Assembly (NCBI GenBank): GCA_965224015.1 | Contig: OZ245032.1 | Coordinates: 1,364,001 to 1,428,000 of the forward strand | Reading direction: 5' to 3' | Source: CBDCVD01 sp965224015 | GTDB lineage: Bacteria; Pseudomonadota; Alphaproteobacteria; Rhizobiales; CBDCVD01 | Length of the DNA stretch: 64,000 bases | Part shown: positions 37,295-45,709 of the stretch, piece after piece | Layout of the letters: each line of letters opens with the position of its first letter | Numbering within the stretch: position 1 is the first letter of the stretch | The notes under the pieces: model-generated | The model's input: the letters and a program-made list of their open reading frames with translations, nothing else | Database searches by the model: none | Told to the model about the DNA's origin: nothing | Position numbers and translations under genes: made by a program

Positions 37295-38109
37295 ACCAAC
37301 CGAATGTACCGGTGAATGTGCCGGTGGAGGATTTTGAAAGCCAGCCCGTGCGTCGCGAGGCCCCGGAGCAGCGTAGGCTTATTGTTGACCTCGACGGGTT
37401 CGCGGGGCCGCTTGATTTGTTGCTGGCGCTGGCGCGCGAGCAGAAGGTGGATCTTGGCAAGATTTCCGTTTTGGCTTTGGCGGAGCAATATCTGCTTTTT
37501 ATTGATGAGATGCGCAGCCTGCACCTTGAAGTTGCGGCGGATTACCTGGTAATGGCGGCGTGGCTGGCCTATTTGAAGTCCCGCCTTCTCATTCCTGAGG
37601 AAAGCGCCGACGACGAACCCACCGGAGAAGAACTGGCCAGGGCTTTGGCGTTTCGTCTCAAGCGCCTTGAGGCCATGCGCGAGGCGGCCGCGAGATTGAT
37701 GGCACGCAACCGTTTGGGGCGAGATGTTTTTGCCCGTGGCATGCCGGAAAAAACCGTAGTCAATCGCTCCCAGATAGTCTCTGTCAGCCTCTATGATCTG
37801 CTGAACGCCTACGCCGTTCAGCGTCAGCGCACCAGGGTGAGCCGGATACATATCGCCAAACGCACGGTTTGGTCCTTAAGCGAGGCCCGTCAGATCCTGG
37901 AGCGCCTCATCGGCAAGACCCCGGTGTGGACTCGGATGGATAGCTTTCTGCTCCATTACCTGAGCGATCCTGACGCCCGGCGTAGCGTTCTTGCAAGCAG
38001 TTTTTCCGCCAGTCTTGAAATGGTGCGCGAAGGTGCGCTGACGATCAGGCAGGAGGAACCCTTTGCCCCTCTTTACATACGGACCCCAGGGGATCCGCAA
38101 ACCAACTGA
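37291..38109 (+). CDS. scpA: Segregation and condensation protein A (kleisin)
   Basis: A 272-aa kleisin linking SMC heads and ScpB. The signature FAGPLDLLLALAREQKVDLGKI and YLVMAAWLAYLKSRLLIP are intact; the C-terminal winged helix follows. The 40-residue N-terminal lead is not conserved. It is translationally coupled to nagZ, with scpB 21 bp downstream. Confidence 0.95.
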   Translation: MNQPNVPVNVPVEDFESQPVRREAPEQRRLIVDLDGFAGPLDLLLALAREQKVDLGKISVLALAEQYLLFIDEMRSLHLEVAADYLVMAAWLAYLKSRLLIPEESADDEPTGEELARALAFRLKRLEAMREAAARLMARNRLGRDVFARGMPEKTVVNRSQIVSVSLYDLLNAYAVQRQRTRVSRIHIAKRTVWSLSEARQILERLIGKTPVWTRMDSFLLHYLSDPDARRSVLASSFSASLEMVREGALTIRQEEPFAPLYIRTPGDPQTN

Positions 38110-38130
38110 TCCCAATACAGGGCAAATGCC

Positions 38131-39006
38131 ATGAACGATGACATAACCTCTCAATCCCCGGGCTTTGATGAAAGCAAAGAGGAAACGGACATTGCCAAGC
38201 CGATGGCTCAGGACAACGTTGTGCCGCTGGCTGCCCCCTCGCCGGCATCGCCGGCATCGCCTGCGTTGCATGAGCCACCCCATGGGCCTGAAGCTGAAGC
38301 TGAAGCCGAACCCCAACCTGCTCTTGCACCTCAGGATCGTCATGAGCAACTGCGCATGCTTGAGGCGCTATTGTTTGCCAGTCGCGAGCCCATTAGCGCC
38401 GGGCGCTTGAGCGAACGGTTGCCCGAAGGGGCGGATATCGACGGTTTGCTGAAAGATTTGCAAACCGCTTACGCGGGGCGCGGGGTGAATGTTTGTGTTG
38501 CCAATGGCCGATGGTCTTTCCGAACCGCCGAAGACCTGGGGTTCATTTTGCAAAAAGACGTGGTGGAAGAACGCAAACTGTCGCGCGCAGCTTTGGAGAC
38601 TTTGGCAATCGTCGCCTATCATCAGCCGACAACCCGGGCCGAAATTGAAGAGATACGCGGTGTCACCACCCACAAGGGGACCCTTGATATCCTTTTGCAG
38701 ACGGGATGGTTGAAAATCCGCGGACGCCGCAAGGTACCCGGACGCCCGGTGACCTATGGCACGAGCGATGCCTTTTTGGACCACTTTGGTCTCGGGGCAA
38801 TCGGTGATTTGCCGGGCATGGAGGAGCTTAAGGAAGCGGGGCTGCTTGAGAGCACTGTGCCTGTTGATTTTCCCTTGCCGCACGACACCAAGAGCGCTCC
38901 CGAAGGGGATGAGGGGGCATCGCACGAGACTTCGCGCGAAGACGAAGGGGACCGGCAGGATGGCGGGCCTGAAACCCTGGAGACGCAGACACAGGAGGCA
39001 CGCTAA
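38131..39006 (+). CDS. scpB: Segregation and condensation protein B
   Basis: A 291-aa winged-helix dimer partner of ScpA in SMC chromosome condensation. The folded core (about 70-235) shows EALLFASREPISAGRLSERL, LETLAIVAYHQPTTRAEIEEIRG-type sequence, and RKVPGRPVTYGTSDAFLDHF. Both ends are long, low-complexity and acidic (EAEAEAEPQPA at the start; a Glu/Asp/Gly-rich tail), probably disordered. Confidence 0.95.
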   Translation: MNDDITSQSPGFDESKEETDIAKPMAQDNVVPLAAPSPASPASPALHEPPHGPEAEAEAEPQPALAPQDRHEQLRMLEALLFASREPISAGRLSERLPEGADIDGLLKDLQTAYAGRGVNVCVANGRWSFRTAEDLGFILQKDVVEERKLSRAALETLAIVAYHQPTTRAEIEEIRGVTTHKGTLDILLQTGWLKIRGRRKVPGRPVTYGTSDAFLDHFGLGAIGDLPGMEELKEAGLLESTVPVDFPLPHDTKSAPEGDEGASHETSREDEGDRQDGGPETLETQTQEAR

Positions 39007-39087
39007 CCTCCTGCGCAGCAGGCTTTGACGCCTGATAGCGCTTCAAGGCGCGATGTTCATTGGGAATATGTGGGAGGCGAAGGAGAA

Positions 39088-39831
39088 ATGGCGACCCAAC
39101 TGTCCGTCAATCTGAATGCCGTGGCGATGCTTCGTAACCGGCGCGACTTGCCATGGCCAAGTGTAAGCGGTGTCGCCCGTATTGTCCTTGAGGCGGGGGC
39201 GCACGGGGTGACCGTCCATCCTCGTCCCGATGAGCGACATATTCGGCGCAACGATGTTTATACATTAAACGAACTGCTCAACACACACTACGAAAGCAAG
39301 GAATACAATATCGAAGGTTATCCCGATGCGCGCTGGATTGAGCTGGTGGAAGAGGTCTGCCCCGATCAGGCGACCCTGGTGCCGGATACCCCTGAGCAGG
39401 CGACGTCCGACCACGGTTGGGATTTGTGGTCGCAAAAGGATTTTCTTGATGATGTGACGGCGCGCCTGAAGGCTCTGGGCATCAGGGTATCCCTGTTTGT
39501 AGACCCGGACCCAGCCATTGCCGATGTGCTTGCCGAAATCAATGCCGATCGTATTGAGCTTTATACGGGGCCGTTTGGGGGCGCGTTTGGCTCCACCGCC
39601 GCTAAGGACTATCTGGAGAAAATGGTGCAAACATCCCAGGCCGTACAAAAACGCGGGATCGGGGTGAACGCCGGTCATGACCTGACCCTCTCGAGCCTGC
39701 CGGCGCTTGTCGCGGCGATTGCCGATGTGCGGGAGGTGTCTATCGGCCATGGTATCACGGCGGACGCACTTTTGTACGGATTTGATGCAACGGTGCGGCG
39801 CTACCTAGCGGCTTTGGCGCCAGACACCTGA
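39088..39831 (+). CDS. pdxJ: Pyridoxine 5'-phosphate synthase
   Basis: A 247-aa TIM-barrel enzyme closing the pyridoxine ring from 3-amino-1-phosphohydroxyacetone and deoxyxylulose 5-phosphate. Signatures are LSVNLNAVAMLRNRRDLPWP, GVTVHPRPDERHIRR, VSLFVDPD, IELYTGPF, and VNAGHDLTLSSL. The ATG at 39088 follows AGGAG and is preferred to an upstream TTG at 39025. Near positions 50-60 the sequence reads NTHYESKEYNIEG, a small insert relative to the E. coli protein. Confidence 0.94.
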   Translation: MATQLSVNLNAVAMLRNRRDLPWPSVSGVARIVLEAGAHGVTVHPRPDERHIRRNDVYTLNELLNTHYESKEYNIEGYPDARWIELVEEVCPDQATLVPDTPEQATSDHGWDLWSQKDFLDDVTARLKALGIRVSLFVDPDPAIADVLAEINADRIELYTGPFGGAFGSTAAKDYLEKMVQTSQAVQKRGIGVNAGHDLTLSSLPALVAAIADVREVSIGHGITADALLYGFDATVRRYLAALAPDT

Positions 39832-39960
39832 TGCCGACCGTTTGTCCCGTGCGGCGCAAGGAGGTCCCGCATTTTGCCCTGGGGCCCGTTGCCTATCACC
39901 GCTCGGGCCGCAAGGCTGATCAACCCTACCCTTATTCGCCACACCCTTGACAGGACTCCC

Positions 39961-40599
39961 ATGGATAACAAAGACATAACCCTCAAAGGCATTCTTAAAA
40001 CGGCACCCGTGGTGCCGGTTCTTGTTGTTCACGATCTGGAAACCGCGGTGCCGCTAGCGCAGGCGTTGGTGGCGGGCGGGCTGCGTGTTATCGAAGTGAC
40101 CTTGCGCACGCCGATTGCACTACAAGCCATCGCGGCCATTTCCGATGCTCTTGAAAACGCGATTGTCGGTGCGGGCACGGTGATGGATGGCGAACAATTC
40201 CGCGCTGTTGAGGCAGCTGGCGCCCGATTTGCCGTCTCGCCCGGCTCAACCCCAGCGCTTTTGCAGGCCGCCCATGCGGCCACAGTGCCCCTGTTGCCCG
40301 GGGTTGCCAACGTCTCGCAGGCCATGGCGCTTGCAGAACGCGGCTATCGGTATCTCAAGTTCTTTCCCGCCGAACTGTCTGGCGGAGCGGCGTATTTGCG
40401 CGCACTTTCGTCAGTTTTACCTAAGATGCGCTTTTGCCCTACCGGGGGCATTGGCAGCACGAACGCGGCTGACTATCTGCGTTTGGACAATGTTGTTTGT
40501 GTTGGCGGCTCCTGGGTTTGCCCGCAGGAACACATCGCGGCCAGAAACTGGGAGGCGATAACAAACCTTGCCCGCGAGGCCGCATCGTGGCAATCGTAG
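39961..40599 (+). CDS. eda: 2-keto-3-deoxy-6-phosphogluconate aldolase
   Basis: A 212-aa class I aldolase splitting KDPG to pyruvate and glyceraldehyde 3-phosphate (Entner-Doudoroff). Signatures are VIEVTLRTPIALQAI with the catalytic Glu, VGAGTVMDGEQF, and YLKFFPAELSGG with the Schiff-base Lys, plus CPTGGIGSTNAADYL. The start is the ATG at 39961, not the in-frame ATG at 39874. No edd gene is present here. A family A fragment lies 14 bp after the stop. Confidence 0.94.
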   Translation: MDNKDITLKGILKTAPVVPVLVVHDLETAVPLAQALVAGGLRVIEVTLRTPIALQAIAAISDALENAIVGAGTVMDGEQFRAVEAAGARFAVSPGSTPALLQAAHAATVPLLPGVANVSQAMALAERGYRYLKFFPAELSGGAAYLRALSSVLPKMRFCPTGGIGSTNAADYLRLDNVVCVGGSWVCPQEHIAARNWEAITNLAREAASWQS

Positions 40600-40612
40600 C
40601 GCCCTTTGCCGG

Positions 40613-40643
40613 CATGTCTGTAAAGCCAATGCCGCTGGTATTA
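40613..40643 (+). mobile_element. Family A right-end fragment
   Basis: catgtctgtaaagccaatgc followed by cgctggtatta matches the last 31 bp of family A. The left part is absent. Confidence 0.65.
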
Positions 40644-40763
40644 TCCATAATCGGTATTGTAACAGAACGCATTGCCAAGCGACACAATTCAACGCAATTT
40701 AATTCAATTGCCGTTGTTGCTCCCCATGCGAATTTCACGTTTTTCGTTTATGGTGGCGAGCAT

Positions 40764-40829
40764 CTATAGCAAAATGCGTTTAATGAGAATCATGGGGCTT
40801 TCCCGTATTCTTCTCGCATTTTGCTATAG
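40764..40829. repeat. Family C palindrome
   Basis: Full-length copy, ctatagcaaaatgcg to cgcattttgctatag. It is followed by tttagagggcgat, the usual C-D linker, where the family A element at 40843 begins. The spacer 40600-41135 is otherwise without a recognisable gene. Confidence 0.88.
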
Positions 40830-40842
40830 GTTTAGAGGGCGA

Positions 40843-40949
40843 TTATACCAGCGGTATTGGCTTTATATACACGCCGACTGGTGTACTGCCTTGATAACAT
40901 ACTTGCTTGACGCTAAGCCATGAGTCATTGCTAAGGACCCTTGGTATTA
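40843..40949 (-). mobile_element. Family A 107-bp element, copy 4, inside a C-D unit
   Basis: Intact reverse copy (TTATACCAGCGG to CCTTGGTATTA). It interrupts the C-D linker; gcgat occurs on both sides (40839-40843 and 40951-40955), possibly a short target duplication. Confidence 0.88.
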
Positions 40950-41135
40950 GGCGATCAAAGCGCTTTTGACCATTGCCCAAGGGGTGCGCTGTAGTGTGTC
41001 AAACCAGCAGACACACAAACCAGACACGCTTCGGGCCCCTGCAATAAAAGAGCGGGCGGGGCAGAAAACCCGTTGCCTTGAAGGTGCGTAAAATAAGCGC
41101 ACGCTGAACGAATAAACAATAATAATAAGCGTACC

Positions 41136-43259
41136 ATGGCAGCCAAAACCAGCGGCATAAATTTTTCCCGACTTTGGGTTCGTCTGAGCCTGATGATTGC
41201 CGGGCTTTTGTTCGGCTATACCATAACGTCCATGTCCGCCAACATGTACTTCGCCAGACAGCAGGCGTTAGAGCACCTCAAAACCGAAATCAGCCATATC
41301 GGAGAGGAACTTTCGGCGCTATTTCTATCCCGGCCTACACTGGAAAATCCCGACGAACTGCACCAGACTTTAGAAATTTTTGGGATTCGTCATGAAGCTG
41401 ATTATATATTGATCACAGATGCGAAAGGCCGTCCCGTCGGCAATTGGACATCTGATCACTTTGACGCATCTTCCGTGCCCTTCGCTCGCCCCGCTTTCAG
41501 TATCGATGCCCAGAACAGTTCCTATATTTATCAACAGGACGGCTATTTGAACGCGATACGAACGTTTGCACAAGGCGAGCAAACGATCGGGTCAATTTAC
41601 GTGGCGGCATCGCTGGCGGGGGTTCAGAAAATTGCCTGGCCGGTGATGCGCAATCATGGGGGACTTGCCATCCTGTTTCTTGTGCTTGGAGTTCCTCTGG
41701 CGGCACTCACCACCCGCCGTCTGACATTCGACATCTCCCGCCTCACCCAAGCCGCCCGCATGGCCGCGCGTGGAAATCTCGATCTGCATGTTGCCACCAA
41801 GGATAAGACCGAGGTCGGGGAATTATCCCGCGCCTACTCGGTAATGGTCGATAATTTGCGCACCACGATTTCCAAGGCCAACCAACTGGCATACTTTGAC
41901 AAAATCACCGGATTGCCCAATCAGGATTATTTCCGCATTGCTGTGGAAGGAATTCTGGACAAGGCGCCCGCACCCCATACCCATACCCCCCCTTTGCATG
42001 CTCTGCTTGTGATCAAAATCGATGGGTTCAGCCGCATCAGCGGCCCTCTTGGTCAATATGGTCGGGACATGCTGCTGCGCGAATTCGGTGCCCTGCTGCG
42101 GCGCGCGATCGGCATCGCAAGTATTAATTTTCAGCCGGAACACTTTGGCGACTCCCGGCATCGCTCGGTCGTTGCGCGCCAGGACGCCAGCGAATTCACC
42201 ATCTTCGTGCGTCACATGCGCTCACCCGACGAAATCGATCATGTTGCCCACAAAATTGTCAGCGCTCTCAACGAGCCGATCACGGTTTGTGATCGCAAGC
42301 TGTCTATTGCCGCGAGTATCGGCATTGCCTTTTCCCCCGAACAGGGTACAGCGCTCGAAATGCTGTACCGGCGCGCTGGCCTGGCTTTGAATGCCGCACA
42401 AAAGAGCGGGCGCAATAAAGTTGCGCACTATACCAGTGATCTGTCCGGATCGCGTGTCGACATTCTGCGCCTTGAGCAGGAACTCGCCGATGCGTTGGAT
42501 CACGGACAGATTGAAATTTTCCTTCAACCTCAGGTCGATAGCAAGAGTGGAGCGATTACCAGTGCAGAGGCCCTGGCCCGTTGGCGTCATCCTGAACGCG
42601 GCCTGGTTTCCCCCGGCGAGTTTATTCCTTTGGCCGAGGAAGCCGGGCTCATCGAAGATATTGGCTATGAAGTCCTGTGGCAGTCGGCTTGCGTGGCAAA
42701 ACACTTTGCTGACCAGCGGCAAGCTTTGCGCGTTTGCGTTAATGTTTCTGTGTTGCAGTTTAACCAGGACGACTTTGCCGATAATGCCCTGGCCCTTGTC
42801 TACGAGGCCGGCGTGAAACCGGGAGCCATCGAACTGGAGATCACCGAGTCCATGGCGATGCGTGATCCGGCGGTGACAACGCAAAGGATTACCAAACTCC
42901 GTGACGCCGGGTTTCGCATCTCCATTGATGACTTCGGCACGGGCTATTCCAATCTATCCTATCTCGCCTCATTACCCGTGGATACACTGAAGATTGATCG
43001 CTCCTTCATCACAGGAATCGAAAACTGTCGATCCTCACGATCGATTGTCGAGTTGATTCTTGGCTTTGCACAAAAGCTTGGCTATAAGACCGTTGGTGAA
43101 GGCGTTGAGAGTGCGCGTGAATATCAGTTTCTGGATAGGAATGGCTGCACGAAAATTCAGGGCTATTTTGTCAGCCAGCCCCTTCCGGTGAACGAATTTA
43201 TCACGTTTGTCCGCAACTATGACGCGGAAAAACTCAAAAATAATCTCATCGCTGCATAG
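41136..43259 (+). CDS. Membrane c-di-GMP phosphodiesterase with degenerate GGDEF domain (HAMP-GGDEF-EAL)
   Basis: A 707-aa protein. Helix 1 lies near residues 14-34, a periplasmic sensor domain at 35-165, helix 2 near 172-192, HAMP to about 245, GGDEF-like to about 430, and EAL to the end. The GGDEF signature is DASEF at 350-354, so no cyclase activity is expected. The EAL domain keeps EALARW near 478, a conserved Asn (NVSVLQ), ELEITES, SIDDFGTGYSNL, DTLKIDRSFI and the C-terminal Glu/Gln positions (GEGVES, IQGYF). It should hydrolyse c-di-GMP under control of an envelope signal. No partner gene adjoins. Confidence 0.92.
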   Translation: MAAKTSGINFSRLWVRLSLMIAGLLFGYTITSMSANMYFARQQALEHLKTEISHIGEELSALFLSRPTLENPDELHQTLEIFGIRHEADYILITDAKGRPVGNWTSDHFDASSVPFARPAFSIDAQNSSYIYQQDGYLNAIRTFAQGEQTIGSIYVAASLAGVQKIAWPVMRNHGGLAILFLVLGVPLAALTTRRLTFDISRLTQAARMAARGNLDLHVATKDKTEVGELSRAYSVMVDNLRTTISKANQLAYFDKITGLPNQDYFRIAVEGILDKAPAPHTHTPPLHALLVIKIDGFSRISGPLGQYGRDMLLREFGALLRRAIGIASINFQPEHFGDSRHRSVVARQDASEFTIFVRHMRSPDEIDHVAHKIVSALNEPITVCDRKLSIAASIGIAFSPEQGTALEMLYRRAGLALNAAQKSGRNKVAHYTSDLSGSRVDILRLEQELADALDHGQIEIFLQPQVDSKSGAITSAEALARWRHPERGLVSPGEFIPLAEEAGLIEDIGYEVLWQSACVAKHFADQRQALRVCVNVSVLQFNQDDFADNALALVYEAGVKPGAIELEITESMAMRDPAVTTQRITKLRDAGFRISIDDFGTGYSNLSYLASLPVDTLKIDRSFITGIENCRSSRSIVELILGFAQKLGYKTVGEGVESAREYQFLDRNGCTKIQGYFVSQPLPVNEFITFVRNYDAEKLKNNLIAA

Positions 43260-43308
43260 GGATCAGGAGCGCTTTGCGGGACATTGATTTTGTTCCGCAA
43301 CAGTGCTA

Positions 43309-43318
43309 GAGCGTGTTC
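43309..43318 (+). mobile_element. Short family B end
   Basis: gagcgtgttc after TA (43307-43308), 49 bp downstream of the EAL gene. Only the outermost bases match family B, so this is weak. Confidence 0.35.
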
Positions 43319-43497
43319 AGCCCATGCTTGTGTTTCTTTTCAACACTTCAAGACTTTGTGATGCAAGTCCATGGACTTAGCGCCTGTAGGGACTATGATC
43401 TATGCTATAATCTCCTGCGTGAGCGGTTTGCAACACAAGGCGTGCAAGGGCTATCGACACGTAGCCGGTGATCGCAACGCAGAGGAAAGGACTTTTC

Positions 43498-43818
43498 ATG
43501 ACAACACTACAGGTGTCCCAGGCGGATTTTGATGAACAGGTACTCAAGGCGGATCGACCTGTAGTTGTTGATTTTTGGGCCGAATGGTGCGGACCGTGTA
43601 AAATGATCGCACCGGCCCTTGAGGAACTCGCCGGCGAAATGCAGGACGTTGTGAAAATCGCCAAAGTCAATATCGATGACAATCCGGATCTGGCGGTGCA
43701 GTACGGCATTCGCTCCATCCCGGCCTTGATGGTGTTCAAGGACGGCGAAATCGCCGCCAACAAGGTGGGCGCGGACACCAAGAGTGGACTAAAAAGCTGG
43801 ATAGATGCAGCCATCTGA
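43498..43818 (+). CDS. trxA: Thioredoxin 1
   Basis: A 106-aa cytosolic disulphide reductase with the active-site motif WAEWCGPCKMIAP, the cis-proline segment RSIPALMVFKDGE, and standard length. The ATG at 43498 is preceded by AGAGGAAAGG. In many alphaproteobacteria trxA is near addA; here it is between an EAL gene and a repeat-rich region. Confidence 0.97.
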   Translation: MTTLQVSQADFDEQVLKADRPVVVDFWAEWCGPCKMIAPALEELAGEMQDVVKIAKVNIDDNPDLAVQYGIRSIPALMVFKDGEIAANKVGADTKSGLKSWIDAAI

Positions 43819-43881
43819 TACGCGCCCCTATAGCCCTGAAATAAGCCATGGGCGCAATTTTTCGCTTTCTTTTTAAACTCT

Positions 43882-43945
43882 TTATAGCAAAATGCGTTTA
43901 ATGGGAAGCATCGGTATTCAGTATTTTCCTCGCATTTTGCTATAT
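43882..43945. repeat. Family C palindrome
   Basis: tatagcaaaatgcgtttaat to cgcattttgctata, full length with a diverged loop. Confidence 0.85.
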
Positions 43946-43953
43946 AGCCAGGC

Positions 43954-43981
43954 CGCCTGAAAATGATTTCATTTTCAGGCG
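43954..43981. repeat. Perfect 13-bp stem hairpin
   Basis: CGCCTGAAAATGA, a 2-nt loop, then the exact reverse complement. There is no T tract on either side, so it is not an intrinsic terminator by sequence. Confidence 0.85.
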
Positions 43982-44006
43982 AAAAGCCGAGCGATAATAA
44001 AAGCAT

Positions 44007-44046
44007 ATAGCTAAATGACTTTATTCTGATAAAGTCATTTAGCTAT
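44007..44046. repeat. Perfect 18-bp stem hairpin
   Basis: ATAGCTAAATGACTTTAT, a TCTG loop, then the exact reverse complement. It directly abuts a family B half-element at 44047. Confidence 0.9.
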
Positions 44047-44095
44047 GGCGCAAAATTGCTCCGTCAGAATGGTTCTATTAAAACCTGACACGCTC
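44047..44095 (-). mobile_element. Family B half-element
   Basis: ggcgcaaaattgctccgtca to acctgacacgctc, then TA (44096-44097). It is the reverse complement of the left arm of the complete B copy (47838-47890), with few mismatches. Confidence 0.8.
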
Positions 44096-44133
44096 TAGCG
44101 GCCCAGCGCTCTGGCACAAATGAGGGCAATGGA

Positions 44134-44240
44134 TAATACCAGCGGTATTGGCTTTATAGACACGCTGACTGGTGTACTGCCTTGATAACACACTTACTTG
44201 ACGCTAATCCATGAGTCATTGGTAAGGACCCTTGGTATAA
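44134..44240 (-). mobile_element. Family A 107-bp element, copy 5
   Basis: Intact reverse copy, TAATACCAGCGG to CCTTGGTATAA. It has four or five differences from copy 4. Confidence 0.9.
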
Positions 44241-44317
44241 GAATATCCGCGCAAGATTGGGGTAGAACCAACAGCATCGCTGAACGTCAGCGCATCCCCC
44301 TCAAAATATGGAAATGT

Positions 44318-44356
44318 AAAAAAACAGGGACCGCACCTTCAAAGGTGCGATCCCTG
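44318..44356 (-). terminator. Rho-independent terminator, minus strand
   Basis: Hairpin 44325-44356 (caggga-cgcacctt / aaggtgcg-tccctg, 13-14 bp stem with one mismatch) is followed on the minus strand by seven Ts (44318-44324). The nearest upstream minus-strand gene is the P460-like gene 780 bp away, so it may instead end a small RNA starting somewhere in 44400-44700. Confidence 0.75.
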
Positions 44357-44685
44357 CGGCAGCATTGTATCATGTTCAGAGCGAACACAAAGGAAGAGTT
44401 GCTGCCTTGTTCCATAGGCCATAGCGTGCCATGTCGGCCCGGGCCCGATCTCTATCATGCACGCAAGCAAGCGCATAGGGTTGGTTGCGCTTCAACAACA
44501 GCGAATGTGAAGACTATCAGAAAATAAAGGCTTAAAACTCACGGCCTCTTGCCGCGCAAAAGACCTGCCCCCTGCCCCCATTTTCTCTTTGCAGCCCTTG
44601 CCCCCAATGACCATCCCCCATCATCGCCCCGTTTGCGCCCGCCTTTGCAAAACGCTCGCCAAGCCCCTAATGCCTGTCGGCCCTT

Positions 44686-44741
44686 GAGCGTGTCATGCTT
44701 CAATAGAGCCCATTCTGTTTCTATCAAGACCTGACACGCTC
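44686..44741. mobile_element. Family B minimal element, 56 bp
   Basis: GAGCGTGTCATGCTTCAATA at the left and tatcaagacctgacacgctc at the right are inverted repeats around a short centre (cccattctgttt). TA follows at 44742; the left flank is TT. It looks like an internally deleted B copy. Confidence 0.78.
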
Positions 44742-44769
44742 TAGACTACAGCGAAAGCCCAAAACCCGT

Positions 44770-44811
44770 CAAGCTTTATGGCGTTAGCTTTGCCCTAGAG
44801 CGTGTCAGGTC
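44770..44811 (+). mobile_element. D fragment joined to a B end
   Basis: caagctttatggcgttagct then ttgccc matches the arm of the D copy at 62625-62696; it stops at TA (44796-44797), where GAGCGTGTCAGGTCT of family B begins. The B part runs straight into the A element at 44812, giving three families end to end. Confidence 0.65.
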
Positions 44812-44918
44812 TTATACCAAGGGTCTTTAACAATGACGCATGGCTTAGCGTCAAGCAAGTATGTTATCAAGGCAGTACACCAGTCGGCGTGTATATAAAG
44901 CCAATACCGCTGGTATCA
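44812..44918 (+). mobile_element. Family A 107-bp element, copy 6
   Basis: Intact forward copy, TTATACCAAGGG to CCGCTGGTATCA. Confidence 0.9.
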
Positions 44919-44956
44919 ATTCTGTTTCTCATCACAAGAAAAACACCTATTGACCA

Positions 44957-45036
44957 ACTGGCCGGCCCACGCCCCCGTCCAGCCATCCGCGCTGGCGGTA
45001 TACTGGGGATGGCCGGTAGGGGGAGGCGGGCTGATG
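44957..45036. repeat. GC-rich imperfect inverted repeat
   Basis: ggcccacgcccccgtccagc with catcc pairs imperfectly with ggatggccggtagggggagg with cgggc. A related structure is at about 45922-46012 (ccagcccacgcctcc to ggaggggaagcgggctgg), so this may be a further dispersed repeat family. Confidence 0.55.
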
Positions 45037-45045
45037 ATGTCGCTA

Positions 45046-45079
45046 GAGCGTGTACAAAAAGCCACTACCGTTGGTATGG
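45046..45079 (+). mobile_element. Family B end joined to a family A right-end fragment
   Basis: gagcgtgtac follows TA (45044-45045) and overlaps gtgtacaaaaagccactacc-gttggtat, a diverged A right end. Both are truncated. Confidence 0.45.
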
Positions 45080-45136
45080 GGCCCGGAGTCGACCCCCAGG
45101 TTTGCCCAACCAACATGCATGGGTTGCGGCACGGCT

Positions 45137-45709
45137 TTAGTCGCTCAGGCGATTGTGGATAAACAGATAGTCATCGCCATCGGCGCCCTTATGACAGGCG
45201 ATACATCCCGCCTCGTCATTACCCTTGGCCACGCGCCCTGCCAACCGAAGGCCTTTGGGATTTTTGTCCAGGGTGCCATCGGGCAAATACTTGGCCCAGA
45301 ACCAGTTCTTGTTCTCTGGATCATAACCGACTTCGCGCTTAAACATTATGGTGACCGCAGCCAGGTGCTCATCGGGATTATCGGCGACCGCCTCAACCTC
45401 AACCCCTTCCGGTCCGTAGTTGCGCTTGACAACCATCAGGCCTGTGTGGCCGTTGATGGTCATTGTGGTGTCAAGAGTCTCAAGGACGAAACCGTGGGGC
45501 TCCGCGCCTTCATACGGCCTGACGTGAATGGCGTCAGGGCCTGCCAACTTGGCGGCGATCAGGGCCTGCCATACGGTTTCGGCGTAGGCCACGTCGTCTT
45601 GCTGCCCAAATGGTGGCTGCTGCGCTGACGCAGAATGCGAAAAGGCTGCCAGTCCCACAACCATGAGCGCAATGGCCGGTAGTCTCATTTTATGTCGTTG
45701 ATACCGCAT
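45137..45709 (-). CDS. Cytochrome P460-like secreted heme protein
   Basis: A 190-aa protein with a signal peptide (RLPAIALMVVGLAAFSHSASA) directing it to the periplasm. One c-type heme site, GCIACHK, is near residue 176. The preceding fold (RPYEGAEPHGFVLETL, GVEVEAVADNPDEHLAAVTIMFKREVGYDPENKNWFWAKY) fits the cytochrome P460/P460-like beta-sheet family, whose characterised members oxidise hydroxylamine or bind nitric oxide. Substrate here is unknown. The ATG at 45709 has a very strong ribosome site (GGAGGAG). It is a single-gene unit. Confidence 0.78.
   Translation of the reverse strand: MRYQRHKMRLPAIALMVVGLAAFSHSASAQQPPFGQQDDVAYAETVWQALIAAKLAGPDAIHVRPYEGAEPHGFVLETLDTTMTINGHTGLMVVKRNYGPEGVEVEAVADNPDEHLAAVTIMFKREVGYDPENKNWFWAKYLPDGTLDKNPKGLRLAGRVAKGNDEAGCIACHKGADGDDYLFIHNRLSD

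Larger units (their letters stand above)
43819..45136. other. 1.3-kb gene-free stretch made largely of repeats
   Basis: No supportable gene. It contains C (43882), two perfect hairpins (43954-44046), B fragments (44047, 44686, 44798, 45046), two complete A elements (44134, 44812), a D fragment (44770), a minus-strand terminator (44318-44356) and a GC-rich inverted repeat (44957-45036). Unexplained parts are 44241-44317 and 44357-44685. The open frame across 44198-44527 begins in the A element and has no coding features. Confidence 0.8.

Noticed and set aside
44198..44527. 109-aa plus-strand frame
   Set aside because: It starts inside a family A element and crosses the minus-strand terminator; no ribosome site and no protein-like features.
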